Source: Siderastrea radians
Lineage: Eukaryota; Cnidaria; Anthozoa; Scleractinia; Rhizangiidae
NCBI GenBank assembly: GCA_964017195.1
Contig: OZ024898.1
Location: forward strand, 2,466,001-2,530,000
DNA length: 64,000 nt
Direction of reading: 5' to 3'
Shown piece by piece: positions 26,201 through 37,324 of the stretch. Below the pieces are notes generated by a model. That model searched no databases. It was not told where the DNA came from and worked only from the letters and a program-made list of their open reading frames with translations. Position numbers and translations under genes: made by a program. Each line of letters begins with the position of its first letter. The stretch's first letter is position 1.

Positions 26201-29200
26201 TCGTAGTATTAGTGATTAAACCTGTGGCATTACACACAGCTCCCCCCCCCCCAAAAAAAACCGATGCGGTTGAAAAGAGGTAGTACTTTTTTAGAGGTTC
26301 GTGGTTAAGTTCGTCAAATCTCTCTCGATTTTATCTACACCAAAAGGGAGCAAGTAGACTGATAGTTCTCCTGCATGTCTCAGCTTTACATGTGTATGGC
26401 TGATGATTTAGTGCTGATGTGATGTCTAAAGTCTGAGTCCCGCTCATATTATAATCATGTTAAGTCCACTTTAACTTCATTTATTTTTTCTGCAGATTCG
26501 CTGGTTGGTGGGGACACGATAGAAAAAGCCGATTTCAAATGGGCCACGGTAATGATTGTTCTGAATTCCTTTTACTTTTACAGTAGTTCATGTCCATTAA
26601 GTGACTTGCAGCTATGTATTGTCCGTGAGCGAATAGCTGACACGAGCGCGCTGGACAATGCTCGTAAAAGCAAGGGAATCACGATCGGCGTGCGATCACT
26701 TGCTGTATTTAATCAATAGAGTTCTTCTGTTAAATGCACTATCGTGTGATAGGTTGATGTTCATAACAAATATTAGTCCGAGATCGTAGTTCGAGGGCTT
26801 GTATGAAGTTTGAACATCCAATTTCCGAGGGCACCTATCACACATAGGGCCTGAGACAGAACGACTCTATTGTTTTTATTGTACAACGCTAAATTTTGAG
26901 CGAAAATTGTCAAAAACGGGCACTATGCGTTGATAGGCGCCCGCTGTCCAATGGAAGCACGCCAAAATTTAGAGATGTACTATAATAGCTGATAGTCAGC
27001 GATAAGATAGCCAATGAGATTCGCTGATTTCATTTTAAAATTTACACAGGAATTGTTGAGATCTAGACATCACGTGAAGGCACATATAGACATATACACT
27101 TTATTTATGAGGAATGTAGGCTTTAAACAGTATCTCTTGAACTCTTGGCTAGTTTGAGTTTACTTTTTATTGATTAGAACCTATTTTTTGTGTTTGTAGA
27201 ATTCAAGTCGCTGCCAGGAGCTGCAGGATTTCAGTTGTCTAATCCACCGTTGTTACAAACAGTGTCACTGCTAGGGAGCTTAAAAGCACGTTTCTTTATA
27301 TCAATAGATTAATTTCACTAGCTTTGATAAATATTCTTCTAACTCTGCTAACTGTACATTTAGATTGTTTCCTTTTCTTCTTTTGCCATTCTGTTCCTTT
27401 CTTCTCTATTCCTGTCGACATATTTCATCTCAGCGATTTTAGTCGCTTAGTCTTTACAAGGACGTATTGTCACATTGAACCGTGTCAATGAATTCACTTG
27501 CACGCCACGAGTCTCTTTGCAGCTCAGTGGTTAGAGCATGATCCGACCGACTTTCAGAAGGTCGGATCTTCGGCTTCGGTAGGAAGTCTCTGCAGTCCTA
27601 TGTTCATAACAAAGTGCATGCAGTTTGCGTTTCCAAACCTTCATTGTACGTGCTAAGACTATGGAGACCAAAATATTTTCTTGGACATGAAAGTGAACCG
27701 TTTAAGGTCTATTGCGTCTCGGTTTCATTGCTTGTTGTAGGTTTCTCACTATTGCTTAAGATCTTGACTTGCTTTGCAGGTTTTCGCGAAGACTTCAATG
27801 AAACAGCTGAGGTCAAAGGCAGACATTTTAACAGGTGAGTGTTTTGATGGAAATCATTACCTCGCGTGGTGAATTTTCCACGAACTGCTAAGCTCGATTT
27901 GTGCTAATTTCGTGTTGTCGACAGATCGGGTATGGAGGCGACTCACAGCCCAGTTTTTTGTTGTAAGTGAAGATCTACTTATCTGCAGATTCCTTAGCAA
28001 AGGCAATACCCTCTACCTTAATTATTTTACAATCCTGAGAAGTGCTTTTATCTGAAGTCGAACTCCTACGTTGCGCCCAACTTAAGGTAGGTGGCGCTAA
28101 ACCTCGAAGCTCAGTTATAACCATTTTTAAAGGGTCCCTGTTAACTTAAAAGGGAGATTTAGGGATCCATTGAATCGCACGTTCAAGAACAGAAGGGCGC
28201 GCCGACTGGTCTGATCCCTACTATTACGTGAGTGTGTAATTTCTGGAGGATCATTATCACATGATCCACCTTTACGATGCTTGCGCAGCACTCTGTATAT
28301 CACTAGGATATGACATGACATGCCTTGCATGACCATAATAACACGTGATACGATAAGGTATATTTTAATAACTGAAAAATGTGTTGTTATTACTCCCTAG
28401 GAACACGGTATGAAGCTATATGAGCCTAATCCTCGTGACCAGAATGTTTACTTAACAGTGTAAACGTTTTCTTGCAGCATATCTTGAACTTCTTCTTCTT
28501 CACTACTACGGCTATTCAGAAGGTGAAGAAGAGACGCCAGCAAAACGACAAAAACTCGAGAACGGAGGTCCGACAAACAAGAAAAAAGTTCATCTGTCAA
28601 TAGTCACTCCAATCAACCCATCTCAGCGCGGCTGTCAGCTATCAGTCAAATTCTCTGTACCAATTAAATCTGTGCATGAGCAGCTTCAAAAACGAGGAGT
28701 GGTGGTAAGTGGATACCCGTACGGACAAGAAATTAGAAAGAAAACACAACAGGTCCACACAACTGATAAACGGCTCTTGTTTAATTTCTGTAGCAAGGAG
28801 CATCTACTAGCTAGGAGAATATTACTGCACCCCCGTGGAAAAGATGCAGCCTCGTCCCAGCCTTGTCTGTAAATTTTAAAGGGGTTTACAGACAAATGTA
28901 TGGAAAAACAACACACAATTACATGGTTCCGAGCTGATCTATGTCCCTCAGATGTTAACTCGAAACTCGTTCACTTCACTAGGTTTCTAGTTTTTCACTG
29001 ATAATTTGTGCAGATTTCAAATTGAAAAAAATATATTTGACCACGGATTTCAGATTTTTGCCTTGTTTGCCCCATTTCCAAGATGGCGGATTTTGCCTTA
29101 GAACGTTTTAGTCCATGAACAAAAGGGTGACGCCCCTTCTCTTCCTGAGTTTTGTGTTTTGTTAATTATTTCTATTTTTTGAAGGTTGACACACGTGAGC

Positions 29201-29316
29201 CCCACGTGATGAGAATCGCCCCTGCACCGCTGTACAACAGTTTCACAGACGTGCATCGGTTTGTTACGACATTAGGCGAGGCCTTTGACGTGTTAGGACG
29301 ATGTGAATCTGAGTAA
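13343..29316 (+). CDS. KYNU: Kynureninase (14 exons)
   Basis: Exons: 13343-13541, 16534-16654, 17190-17272, 18789-18922, 20247-20321, 20799-20880, 22213-22277, 24794-24892, 25543-25619, 26496-26548, 27200-27285, 27780-27834, 28478-28704, 29185-29316; 1488 nt, 495 aa, all phases agree. A PLP enzyme that cleaves kynurenine to anthranilate and 3-hydroxykynurenine to 3-hydroxyanthranilate plus alanine (tryptophan to NAD route, cytosolic). Landmarks: GNSLGLQP with S85, YGHH (H112), [10 protein letters not shown]260 and H263 in WDLAHA, Schiff-base Lys K286 in CWCSYK at the exon 8/9 border, GWWGHD (W317), LSNPP (N344), R462 in [12 protein letters not shown]. It is about 30 residues longer than human KYNU (465 aa), partly through an acidic then basic insert at 390-413 ([12 protein letters not shown]). 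Intron 11 appears to use a GC donor. Introns host several mobile elements. Confidence 0.97.
14202..14791. mobile_element. pogo/Tigger-like MITE with TA duplication
   Basis: Termini CAGTAGAACCCCGGTAACTC and its reverse complement, flanked on both sides by TA (14200-14201, 14792-14793). Sub-terminal inverted copies of GTTCGAGTTA..CGGGG repeat several times inside each end. No transposase is visible in 590 bp, so it is non-autonomous. The end sequence type and TA site fit the mariner/pogo group. It lies in intron 1 of kynureninase. Confidence 0.8.
14957..15085. repeat. Foldback palindrome (CTTATTAACCGAGC)
   Basis: Left arm CTTATTAACCGAGC..GTCTGTATGGGAGAA..TTGACC is mirrored by GGTCAAG..TTCTCCCATACAGAC..GCTCGGTTAATAAG, with a small inner inverted repeat TACAGACC/GGTCTGTA. 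It can form a near full-length hairpin and looks like a MITE. Confidence 0.65.
15096..15440. mobile_element. Small MITE with TTATTATATGGCC termini
   Basis: Perfect 13-bp inverted ends (TTATTATATGGCC at 15096-15108, complement at 15428-15440) bound 345 bp without coding capacity. An inner hairpin is formed by GGTCTAGAT/ATCTAGACC near 15340-15360. It abuts the foldback at 14957-15085, so the two may be parts of one composite element. Confidence 0.55.
15527..15921. mobile_element. MITE with GGGCCTGTTT ends and dense GGTTACCC motifs
   Basis: Ends GGGCCTGTTTA and TAAACAGGCCC, continued inward by GGAGGGTTACCCTAGCAAG-type sequence mirrored on the right. It is flanked by ATA on both sides, which fits a 3-bp target duplication as in PIF/Harbinger. 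The interior has more than a dozen GGTTAACC, GGTTACCC or GGGTAACC variants in both orientations. It is GC-rich compared with its surroundings. Confidence 0.7.
17716..17822. repeat. Foldback palindrome in kynureninase intron 3
   Basis: GATTGAATGGCTGCCATCTTGCTTTGTCAT is mirrored by ATGACAAAGCAAGATGGCGGCCATTCAATC around a spacer of about 45 bases. It is a strong hairpin with no coding signal. Confidence 0.65.
18090..18560. repeat. Interspersed repeat, GATTGACGTTTCRACAACCTGAG family (copy A)
   Basis: It shares long blocks (AGTCCTGAGAAGGA, TGACGTTTC, ACAACCTGAG, GTTGTCCTGATTGGTCGACGA, TTATTGGCTGTGAAGACTG) with 45498-45895, and a shorter block with 40160-40290. Copy A lacks the obvious mirrored right end of the 45.5 kb copy. 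Confidence 0.6.
18977..19830. repeat. Low-complexity repeat with CCAAAAAATCCC and GGGAGGGGGG motifs
   Basis: CCCAAAAAAATCCC-type motifs recur at 19275-19350 and 19650-19760, with poly-C/poly-G runs at 18976-19095. The block GTGTCAGGGAGGG (about 19249) and its complement (about 19760) suggest a degraded inverted-repeat element. It lies in kynureninase intron 4. Open frames here are not genes. Confidence 0.4.
21369..22070. mobile_element. DNA element with GGGCGCTTTCCATTC termini, kynureninase intron 6
   Basis: Ends GGGCGCTTTCCATTCgACC and GGTtGAATGGAAAGCGCCC are inverted; sub-ends are rich in TTTCCGGAAATTTCC-type palindromes. The interior holds two short opposed acidic frames ([16 protein letters not shown] on plus, near 21510-21570; [18 protein letters not shown] on minus, near 21740-21810), possibly shreds of an element protein. 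At 702 bp it is non-autonomous. Confidence 0.65.
22440..22552 (+). repeat. (GGTTGCA)n tandem array, left arm of hAT-like element
   Basis: About 14 units of GGTTGCA with variants (GGTTACA, GGTGCA, GGGCTGCA). The opposite arm, about 23831-23885, carries the complement with a different unit number. Confidence 0.85.
23164..23212 (+). repeat. (AAAT)n microsatellite
   Basis: About 12 perfect tetranucleotide units inside the hAT-like element. Confidence 0.95.
24972..25237 (+). mobile_element. tRNA-derived SINE, kynureninase intron 8
   Basis: The head has a Pol III A box (TGGCGCAGTGGTGAGAGCA, about 24978) and B box (GGTTCGATTCC, 25021-25031) in tRNA spacing, followed by a conserved body (CGGCGTCATATGTGGGTTGA, then CTCCGAGAGGTTTTTCTCCG) and a 3' tail of TTGATTT-type units. 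Plus orientation, same as the host gene. Confidence 0.85.
25888..26130. repeat. Near-perfect 240-bp foldback palindrome, kynureninase intron 9
   Basis: The left arm 25888-25990 (TTTCAGTTGAGG..CACGAGAGAAG..CCATGTTGTCAAGGGCAAC..GGAGACTGCATGAATCG) is mirrored at 26022-26130. The spacer is about 25-30 bases (GTCACGTCGAAGAAAAAAG). It would form a long hairpin in the pre-mRNA. Confidence 0.8.
26714..26995. repeat. Interspersed repeat, AATAGARTTCTTCTGT family (copy 1)
   Basis: Shares CAATAGARTTCTTCTGT, CTATCGTGTGATAGG, GGCGCCCGCTG and CACGCCAAAATTTAG with 29840-30000, in the same order, separated by a variable interior. Kynureninase intron 10. Confidence 0.65.
27286..27291 (+). other. Probable non-canonical GC splice donor (intron 11 of kynureninase)
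   Basis: Exon 11 must end at 27285 (..GGG AGC TTA AAA) for the next exon (GTT TTC GCG, 27780) to stay in phase and match the conserved family spacing ([15 protein letters not shown]). The intron then starts GCACGT. The nearest GT, at 27290, would add 4 nt and shift the frame. Confidence 0.7.
27519..27595 (+). repeat. tRNA-like relic (SINE head?)
   Basis: GCAGCTCAGTGGTTAGAGCATG matches a tRNA D-arm/A box. A hairpin CCGACTTTCAGAAGGTCGG follows, and the T-arm region (GGATCTTCGGCTTCGG) is a degraded B box. It cannot fold into a sound cloverleaf. Confidence 0.45.
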
Positions 29317-29420
29317 TAGATTCATTAGTGTTGTAAAGAATAGACAATATTAGTTCAAAACTGAAACCTCCTTCCCAAGTTATGACGCAATAAGGGGAGC
29401 AATTGAGCAGATGGCGCCTT

Positions 29421-29742
29421 CACAGCGGTCAAAAGCAAAAAGCTACGCCACTTTCGGTCTTTCTGAGCCTTGAAGTTTGAATCAGTTCAAACGTTTGCGA
29501 GCGCAAAGTGCGTATGAAACGATGCATGACATGTCCCGGCAAACCGAATTTCGTGCTGGTAAAACTTGTACATCTCAGTTACTTGATTTTTAAACATTAT
29601 ACTAAACGTAAAAAGCTGAAGTTTTGAGAAACGGCGTTAAGTTTTGCGGTTAAAGTGAAACTTTCGACATTTTGTGTTTATTTTTCTTTGTTGAATTATG
29701 GCGGGAACTGCGCATGCGTCTTATGTTTGACCGCTGAGAAGA
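29421..29742. repeat. Inverted-repeat element with CTTCACAGCGGTCAAA ends
   Basis: CTTCACAGCGGTCAAA near the left is mirrored by TTTGACCGCTGAGAAG on the right; no coding content is recognised between. Probable degraded MITE. Confidence 0.4.
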
Positions 29743-29839
29743 TTGGCCTAGCACTGATCACCCTATAAAAGGAAACAACAACTACTTTTTCTTAAGTTGA
29801 ACTTGGACACTCGGAAAGACATAAGGTCTTCTATTTAAA

Positions 29840-30002
29840 CAATAGAATTCTTCTGTCGAAGGCGCTATCGTGTGATAGGCTGCCCGAGGAAATTTGATGC
29901 TCACAACAGATATTAGGCGCCCGCTGAAGAGAAACTCTATCGCGTCCCGCAATCGATTACGACCAAAGGGAGCACGCCAAAATTTAGCGTTGTACTATAA
30001 TT
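29840..30002. repeat. Interspersed repeat, AATAGARTTCTTCTGT family (copy 2)
   Basis: A shorter relative of the copy at 26714-26995, with the same block order and the same TACTATAAT end. It lies just past the kynureninase gene. Confidence 0.65.
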
Positions 30003-30170
30003 AAGGTTAGTTCCATACTATCGTTTTAAGGTGTATTTCTAGCTTACTGAAACTATATTTATCTTCAGTTAAAAAAGGGATATTTATTTTACTCAAGGTT
30101 AGTTCTATAATCTCGTATTAAGGTATATTTCTAGCTAAGTGAAACTCTATTTATCTTCAGTTAAAACTTT
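30003..30170 (+). repeat. Tandem duplication, unit about 90 bp
   Basis: AAGGTTAGTTC..AAGGTRTATTTCTAGC..TATTTATCTTCAGTTAAAA occurs twice in tandem, beginning at 30003 and about 30098. Confidence 0.8.
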
Positions 30171-31447
30171 AATGATATTTTATACTGTTATCATCATCCA
30201 TTTGTAATGTTTAAGTACCAAAAAGAAATAGCATACAAGCGTATATATATTCACATTTCTGAGGGGTTTAAGAATTTATTTATTCTTCTTTAAGTTTGAG
30301 TGCTGAAAGTAATGGCTCAGTTTGTGGGTATTAATTGATACTTGTAGCGGGCTACAAACGTGTTCTTAGTTTTCTTTGCGCCCTCCATTTCCTCCGCGGG
30401 GGGGGGGGGGGGGGAGGAGTGGGGCAATAATCAGGAGCAAAAAGCGGGTTAACTGTTACTCAAAATTCAAAGATTTTCTTAACTTACCCGGTATTTTATA
30501 GTGTGCGCGTGGTGTTGTCTAATGTTAATAAAATTATTTAGAACATCTAATTTGACAATTAATTGAAATATTGTATCAATTATCAGTTCATACTTTTCCT
30601 AACTATGGCCAGAAGCTTGCTTTGTTATCTTGAACGCAAAAGAAATCAGAAGAAGTCATTAAAGGGATCATCGTACAGATTAAACAATCAAAATTTCACC
30701 AGAATAGCAATTTTGCTTTCTGCACTTGCTGTTACGAAATCTAATTGCATGAACTGTAATCCTGCACCCCAATCCCCAAACCGCGTGTGCTGATTTTTCC
30801 TGCAAAATACTTTTCAACTAATTCAGTTGGAGGTATTTGGTTATGAATCATGGAAATTAGGCAATCGGAATTTCCATAATTTGTCGAGACAGTGGTTGTT
30901 TACCATTTACTCCAAATTACGGAAACTCCGAGGGAGGTCCGTTTCCATTTTCGCAAACGGTCACGTGTCCGTGACCGGGACCACAGGCGCGTAACTGTGG
31001 TGTGGTGGTTAGCGCGTTGGACATTCGAGCGGGCTTTTGAATGGAAGATCGGAGAGTTGGTATTTGGAAGCTACAATGCTCTTCGTATGTTCTTGGGACA
31101 TTTCCATAAACTTTTTCTTTTTTCATTCAGTTCACAAATTCTCAATAGTTCTGGCTCCGTTTGCCCCTGAACCTCTCGCTTCCCGTACGCTTTAACCCCA
31201 GTTACTTCCCGATTTTTGTTGGCTTCCGTCTATTTGCTTTTTTCGATCGCAAGTTATTACGCAAATATCGTGTATTTTTTCCATTTCTTCCGCTTCCCGT
31301 CCCCCGTTCCCAGCTTCCCATATATTCTCTCCCCCCGTTCCCCATTATAGTTGCTCCTTGGTACAGAACCAGGCTTTAAGCTTCAACTGTGTGAGCCACC
31401 TAGGCCCGAAGTGAGCTCTCACTGACTAATCGTGATTTCATGTTATT
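30171..31447. other. Intergenic stretch without supported gene
   Basis: Holds a poly-G run (about 30399-30415), an AT-rich stretch and a weak tRNA A-box-like motif (TGGTGGTTAGCGCGTTGGA, about 31003). Its open frames lack family signatures and splice context. Confidence 0.4.
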
Positions 31448-31448
31448 A

Positions 31449-31734
31449 GAGCAGTTTTCAGTTGAGTGTCGAAAGTAATTCGCGTTTTGCTTTGGTTTTG
31501 CTTTACTTCGCCTTGTCATTGGTTAAAAAATCTCGCGCCACTTTCTTGACCAATCAGAAGTAAAACTCAAATCAATCGCAACTTGCTCGCACGCGTTTTC
31601 CCGCGCTTGGCGCCGGTTACATGTATTTGCTTCGAGTTCTGATTGGTTCATTGGGTAATTTGTGTTTGTTGTGATTGGCTGCATGGGGTAATTACTTTGG
31701 TTTTGGTTTTACGACACTCATTTGAAAAGCGCTC
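31449..31734. mobile_element. MITE with GAGCRNTTTTCANNTGAGTGTCG ends and TA sites
   Basis: Left end GAGCAGTTTTCAGTTGAGTG and right end CACTCATTTGAAAAGCGCTC are inverted, each flanked by TA. The interior contains inverted CCAATCAGAA/TTCTGATTGG blocks. It is 286 bp and non-coding. Confidence 0.7.
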
Positions 31735-32051
31735 TAGCACAATGAACCATGAAACAAGCAAATAAATTTCATGATATCTATCTTACGTTTTAATTAAGAA
31801 ACACAACTATCAGCAATCAATCTTTTATTAAATTTGATTTTAAATTACACGTACTGAAAGGTGTTAATGATGGTCAAGTTACAAGAGTGAAAGGAGTTTT
31901 TTTATCGTGGAATTTGATTCCTTCTTAAAGTATCCCATTCCGTGACTGCAACTATTAATTTCTTCATTTTATAAACACGTACGTAATAAATAAGCCATAC
32001 AAAATGTTTAGTATAATAAATACTACCTCATTATTTCTCCCTTTCCATTTT

Positions 32052-32149
32052 TTAACTATATTGACTGCGAATCAATTAACCTTCTGATAGGCTCTTTGTT
32101 TTAACTATATTGACTGCGAATCAATTAACCTTCTGATAGGCTCTTTGTT
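32052..32149 (+). repeat. Perfect tandem duplication, 49 bp x 2
   Basis: The unit starting TTAACTATATTGACTGCGAA is repeated without mismatch at 32052-32100 and 32101-32149, which suggests a recent event (or an assembly artefact). Confidence 0.95.
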
Positions 32150-32926
32150 TTATGGAACTTAATGAGACCCAACACCTTCAGAAAACTAGCTAGATTCTTA
32201 ATTTAATTTTTAAGAGGATTTCTACGTATTCTACTGAGATGTACCTTAAGTTGACACAATCCAGATTTTTGCCACAGCCAGCCTTGTTCCCAATCGTCCT
32301 TGGCGGAATATCACATGACGTCACCCGTCGAGCTCAACGGAAAGATTGGCGTTATCGTGTTCGGCCCCAAGCCTCACGCTGTCACTCGATAAGCGCATAA
32401 AGTCCTGGGGACGAGGCTGATCCACAGCCATTCCTTGTAACCAAAGCAGTTTTCCAATCTGTTATAATGCTAGCTGCATTATAACAAGCAAAAACTCTAA
32501 ATAAAAGGTCAGATGTAAGTACGTTCGCCGAAATGTGACTCACAAGCGAACTTATCTCGCCTTTCAATAACAAGCAAACTCCAACGAGCCTTTTCTTTTA
32601 AGTTGCAAATTCCCTTGCACAATGAACGACTTCTTGCAGTTAGTGGGAGATCTTTCACTTAATTGCTAATCGTAATCTTTCGTTCATTTCATTTAAAGTT
32701 TATGTTAGAGTACCGCACCCTAAACGCGGGCTGTTTGGTTGGAGACACTTTAGTAGTTTTACACAAAGTAGTCACATGTTACTGAAAAGCGCAGTAAGGA
32801 TTTTTTTAAAATTGAAAACTGGGATAGGTTTAATTTGAATAATAGAGAATTCGAATTTTGGTCAGTGAATGTAAGATTCAGTTTGGCTAAAAGGAACTTA
32901 ACAAATACCCTTCGATCACGTGATAA

Positions 32927-35015
32927 TCACGTGTCTACAGGAGTCATGGTTCTCTCCTGTGTTAAGACTAGTGCCTGGTTGCTGCAGCCACTTGCTGGCC
33001 GGCAAGTGACGTGACTTGGTATGCTGCTCATTTCGTTTGCTTCGCTTGACACTTTGTTCTTCCACATGTTGCTGGAGTCATGATGCGTTGTCCGAGAAGA
33101 TGTAACGCTCTTGACTTCCAGCCACTTCTGTTTTTTCCGATGGAATGCTGCGCGCACGTCGCCGTTCCTCAGAACGTGAAGTACAAAGATAAAGAAACCC
33201 TGCAAAAAGTTTAAATTAGAAAACAAACTATAACCTCTGAAAGCGCAGGAGGTTTGCAAAAAAATGCGTGCGAACAAGTTTTTGATTTTGAAGCTTGGAT
33301 GGTGTGCAGCCATTTTCATTTATTTAGTTTTTAACGCGCTGCTAAAATGTAACCTTGCAGGATATTTAGACTCCTAACACAGCTATCGTAATGGACACTA
33401 AATGAAGAAAAGTGTGTTTAATGGACAATATTTTGACGTGAAGAACTCTCTTCCCCCCCCCCCCTCCCCACAGATTTGAGGCCAGAGTTGAAGCGACAAT
33501 AATAACAAAACTCAAGAAAAAAAATTATTCTAAGAGGGGAGGGGATAAATTGCGTCCAAGTTCTTGGGAGGGTGGTGTAGGGTAAAGGTAATTTAAGTTT
33601 GCGGTGATTGTGACAGTAGCGGTACCTGTAGTGAGTTGAGAATGGTGAAGATATACTGAAATGCGAGACCCGCTTCAGTGACGCTTAAGACACCAAACAC
33701 CCAGGTCATTCCAAGAAGAGGAAACAGAACTACGCATGCTTTAGCCCCTTGCCTCATCCTGTCCAGCTCTGATGCTTTATCGCTCTGCATCGTAATGATT
33801 TCATGTACCACTCGACTAAGGATCACGACGTTTATCTGTTTCAAACACAAAAAACGCTTACGCTGTACTTTTACTTTTACCAAGTCAAGTCTACCCTTAA
33901 CTTTGAGGATTCTTGGCTATAACGTTCAGCTGAGTCACTAAGGAAGCACTGGTAAATTTTATTTTGTAGACCTGAGATTTGCCGTTATCTTTCAGGCTAA
34001 GCTCCTATCCTCGTATAAAGATTCACTGGTCAAGCTCGGAGGAGTGGGACGTCGTGAACGTTGTCAATTAGATCTTACTTACCAAGTCAATAGCCAAGAT
34101 CTACTTAAAGATTTGCAAGTTAGTGTCTTTCACTTTCTTGAGCTATGCTATTTTCAATCCACTCTCAGCTGATTGCACTTTCCCACAGGAAACGGTACGA
34201 AAGATTTCCACCCTATCCCTAGCCTTGAACACAAAAATTAACGTCATACAGGACTACATTATAACAACACAGAGCTCTATCTATTCCTGTTTTTTTTTAT
34301 AATATGTGCAAGCTGGACAAATGGTGAAACATTTATTTGTATTTTTATTTGTTTCCACTTAAGAACGAAGCATCTTCATTTCTGTTTGATTGACAAGAAC
34401 AAAAAGAACACAAACAAACAAACAAACAAACTTACCACGCAGACAACAAGAACCGGCGCAACGAAGGTCCAAACAAGGTTATTGGTGAAGGAAACCCAGC
34501 AGCTACAAAAATAAAGAAAATATTAAACAGTGTAAATAAGGGCCGTTCTAAACAATTCTGTCACTAGACAAGGTATTTATTCAGTAAACAAAACAACTGG
34601 ACGCGACAGGTTACAGATTCACCATCATCCTCAACAACAACATCATCATCGTCGTCGTCTTCGTCGTCGTCATCGTCGTCGTCGTCGTCGTCGTCCTCCT
34701 CCTCCTCATCATCATCATAATCATCCTCAAGTTGCATGATCAGTGCGCAGGTGAGCGATCATCCTTTTTAGGACAGGCGTAGCATGTAGAAAACACCTTC
34801 GTCCACTGAATTTTATCTTTCTCGTCATTAAAATAATAGTGAAAACAGATAAATTACTCACAAGTCACCATGAATGTAGCTGTGTACTCCGCCTTCTTGG
34901 CTGGAGGCAATGACAAGCGATAAGACGACAACCAGAAGAGGAACACCTGTGGTTGGAAATAAAATAATATCGCGTCGATGAGTGAGACACAATTCAAGAC
35001 AATGTCATGAAAAGG

Positions 35016-35072
<57 letters not shown>

Positions 35073-37285
35073 GTCATCATCATCATCATCATCGTCATCA
35101 TTTGGGTACATAAAACTCACCCCAGGCAACAGCGTAGAACAGGCGCATTCTCAACACAGTATTGAATACTTTAACGACCATCAGATACAGGTAAACACCT
35201 TCAAATAACATCCAGGCAAATCCAGCCAGATAGAAATAATGGACCAATGCTGCTACGAAAACACACACTTCCTGTGGGAGATATCAGTACAGAATTGTTT
35301 AAGAACAACCGGCTCTAGCTTAAAAAGCATCAACATAAATAGAAGTGACATCTACTTTCTGTAACATAAAATTTGTTGCGCGCGAAAGTGATAAAACGCG
35401 CGAAAATCAATCTGAACTTGCAACATGTCATTGCTCCGCGAGAAGCTGCACGGACATGTTGCCCTATTAGATGGCTTTAACGAGAGTATTACGGAAATCC
35501 CGATTCTAAATCTCGACGGCAGCTCCTTTCTCCGCTTGCCCAGCGTTTCAAGACTTCTTAACGTGAACGTCATAACATACAAAGTAAGTGAATCAAGGCA
35601 GCGGGATAAGGGAAATTTCAATTGACGCCAGGAATTCTAGCGCCCCCGAATCTCATTGCGGTTAGAAACGAATAAACTAAATCAGGAAATGTCGCAGTTC
35701 CTTACCTTTCTTTCTGAGGCATCAATTCCGGAAAGAAAGACGATTTGTGCGATTGCTATGGCAACAATAAGGTTAAGGCGTATTTGAATCTGCTCCTGCT
35801 TTAAATTCCTTAACGCAAGAAAAAAAACGTTCAAACATTGGATACGATGAACATGAACCTATCTCATTTTCTTTCTGTAGATAAAAACTATTCAACAGAA
35901 CTGTCCTGTGGTGCTCTTTTTATACTTTGCAAAACGAAAAATGGGGTTTGTTTTTTAAGTTTCTCTTGAAATTCGTTTGTTGTTCCTCTATATGAGTTTG
36001 AGGGTCTAAGAAATACTATCGCATTCTAGATTTAGGGGAAACTTATTTACAGCTGTCGCCTATTTTGCTTATTTGGGAATCCTATCTGAGACTTTATACA
36101 CCCAACTGCAGAAACGTTGTCGGGTAACGAGCATAAATCATTGACGATGCGACCCAATGGTGCTCTGGGAAGCGTGAAAACTTGCCTCTATTCTTAGACA
36201 CGTGCACATTATAATAACACAGCTTGCCTTAATTTATTCTTTAAATTATCTTGGAAAGAAAATAGTTTGATTAGCAAGAAACGAAACCCAGTAACAAACT
36301 TGCCCCTGCCGTCTTCCCAAAATTCCATTGTGTCGCATTGTTCATCGTTAGTACTATTCTGAATGTGTGAGGTGGCTAAGGCTTTCTTTCAACAGATATT
36401 TTGCACAAAGGAACCTTTGACTGCTGTTTAGTTAATCATATTGAAAAGTGAAAGAGCGTAATTTGAAACTCACATGAGGACCCAATATGCTATGATAGTG
36501 AGGACTTCTCCAGTCAGCGACAGAGCACAACCAACATAAGTAATGACTTCCAACGCCTTGCGATGTTCTGAAGGAACTGCCTATATAAAAACAACGGAAA
36601 GAGAACATTTAAATATTTTCAATACTTTACCCATGTAAGAGCAATTGACTTAAGACCAACCTTGTTTCCTCCAACTTGCATAAGAACAGCAAAGTTTGTG
36701 AGATGATTGCAAGTGCAAGTAACTTCTTTATTGACTTTTTTGACCAGCGAGCACCCTTTGCTGGACCAAGACCCGTTCATTTCAGATCTGCAATAAAAAT
36801 AAAGTACAAGGTTCTTTTAATTTAGGGTTTTTTCTTTATCTTCGAACAAATTAGCAACCAAGAACTGAACCACATGACCATGCCTAGGGAGGAGTAGATT
36901 GAAACTTGTTCTTGAATTTTTGTTGTGTTAACCCTTTCTCATGATCGGCCGAAGGGAAAGTTTAGACCTCCTATCCTGGATTTTTCGAATTGTTGTGTAA
37001 ACCGTCCCACTCCAACTGAAAGAGCTCTCAAATTCATGAAAAATGCCGATGAATTTCTCTTTGTACAAAAGCAAAACAGTGCCATAGGAAAGTACTAATG
37101 TAAAAGATCTTTCAGTTTAACAGTTACACGGCAGGATGTCATCCACAGTCTCTGAACAGCGTAGAATAAACATTTCACAGGAAATTAACAGATTTATACT
37201 ATTTATTAACAGATTTAAACATTAGGACCTCATCTTATACTGAAAGTGTAGTGCAACAGTATAAATAAACGTTAATTTGTTTGAT

Positions 37286-37324
<39 letters not shown>

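Noticed and set aside
27290..27295. GT donor at 27290 for kynureninase exon 11
   Set aside because: It adds 4 nt and shifts the frame of the conserved exon 12.
34854..35129. 91-aa minus-strand frame with poly-Asp
   Set aside because: The Asp run is the (ATC)n intron repeat. The part matching 34862-34946 is a receptor exon read in the wrong frame.
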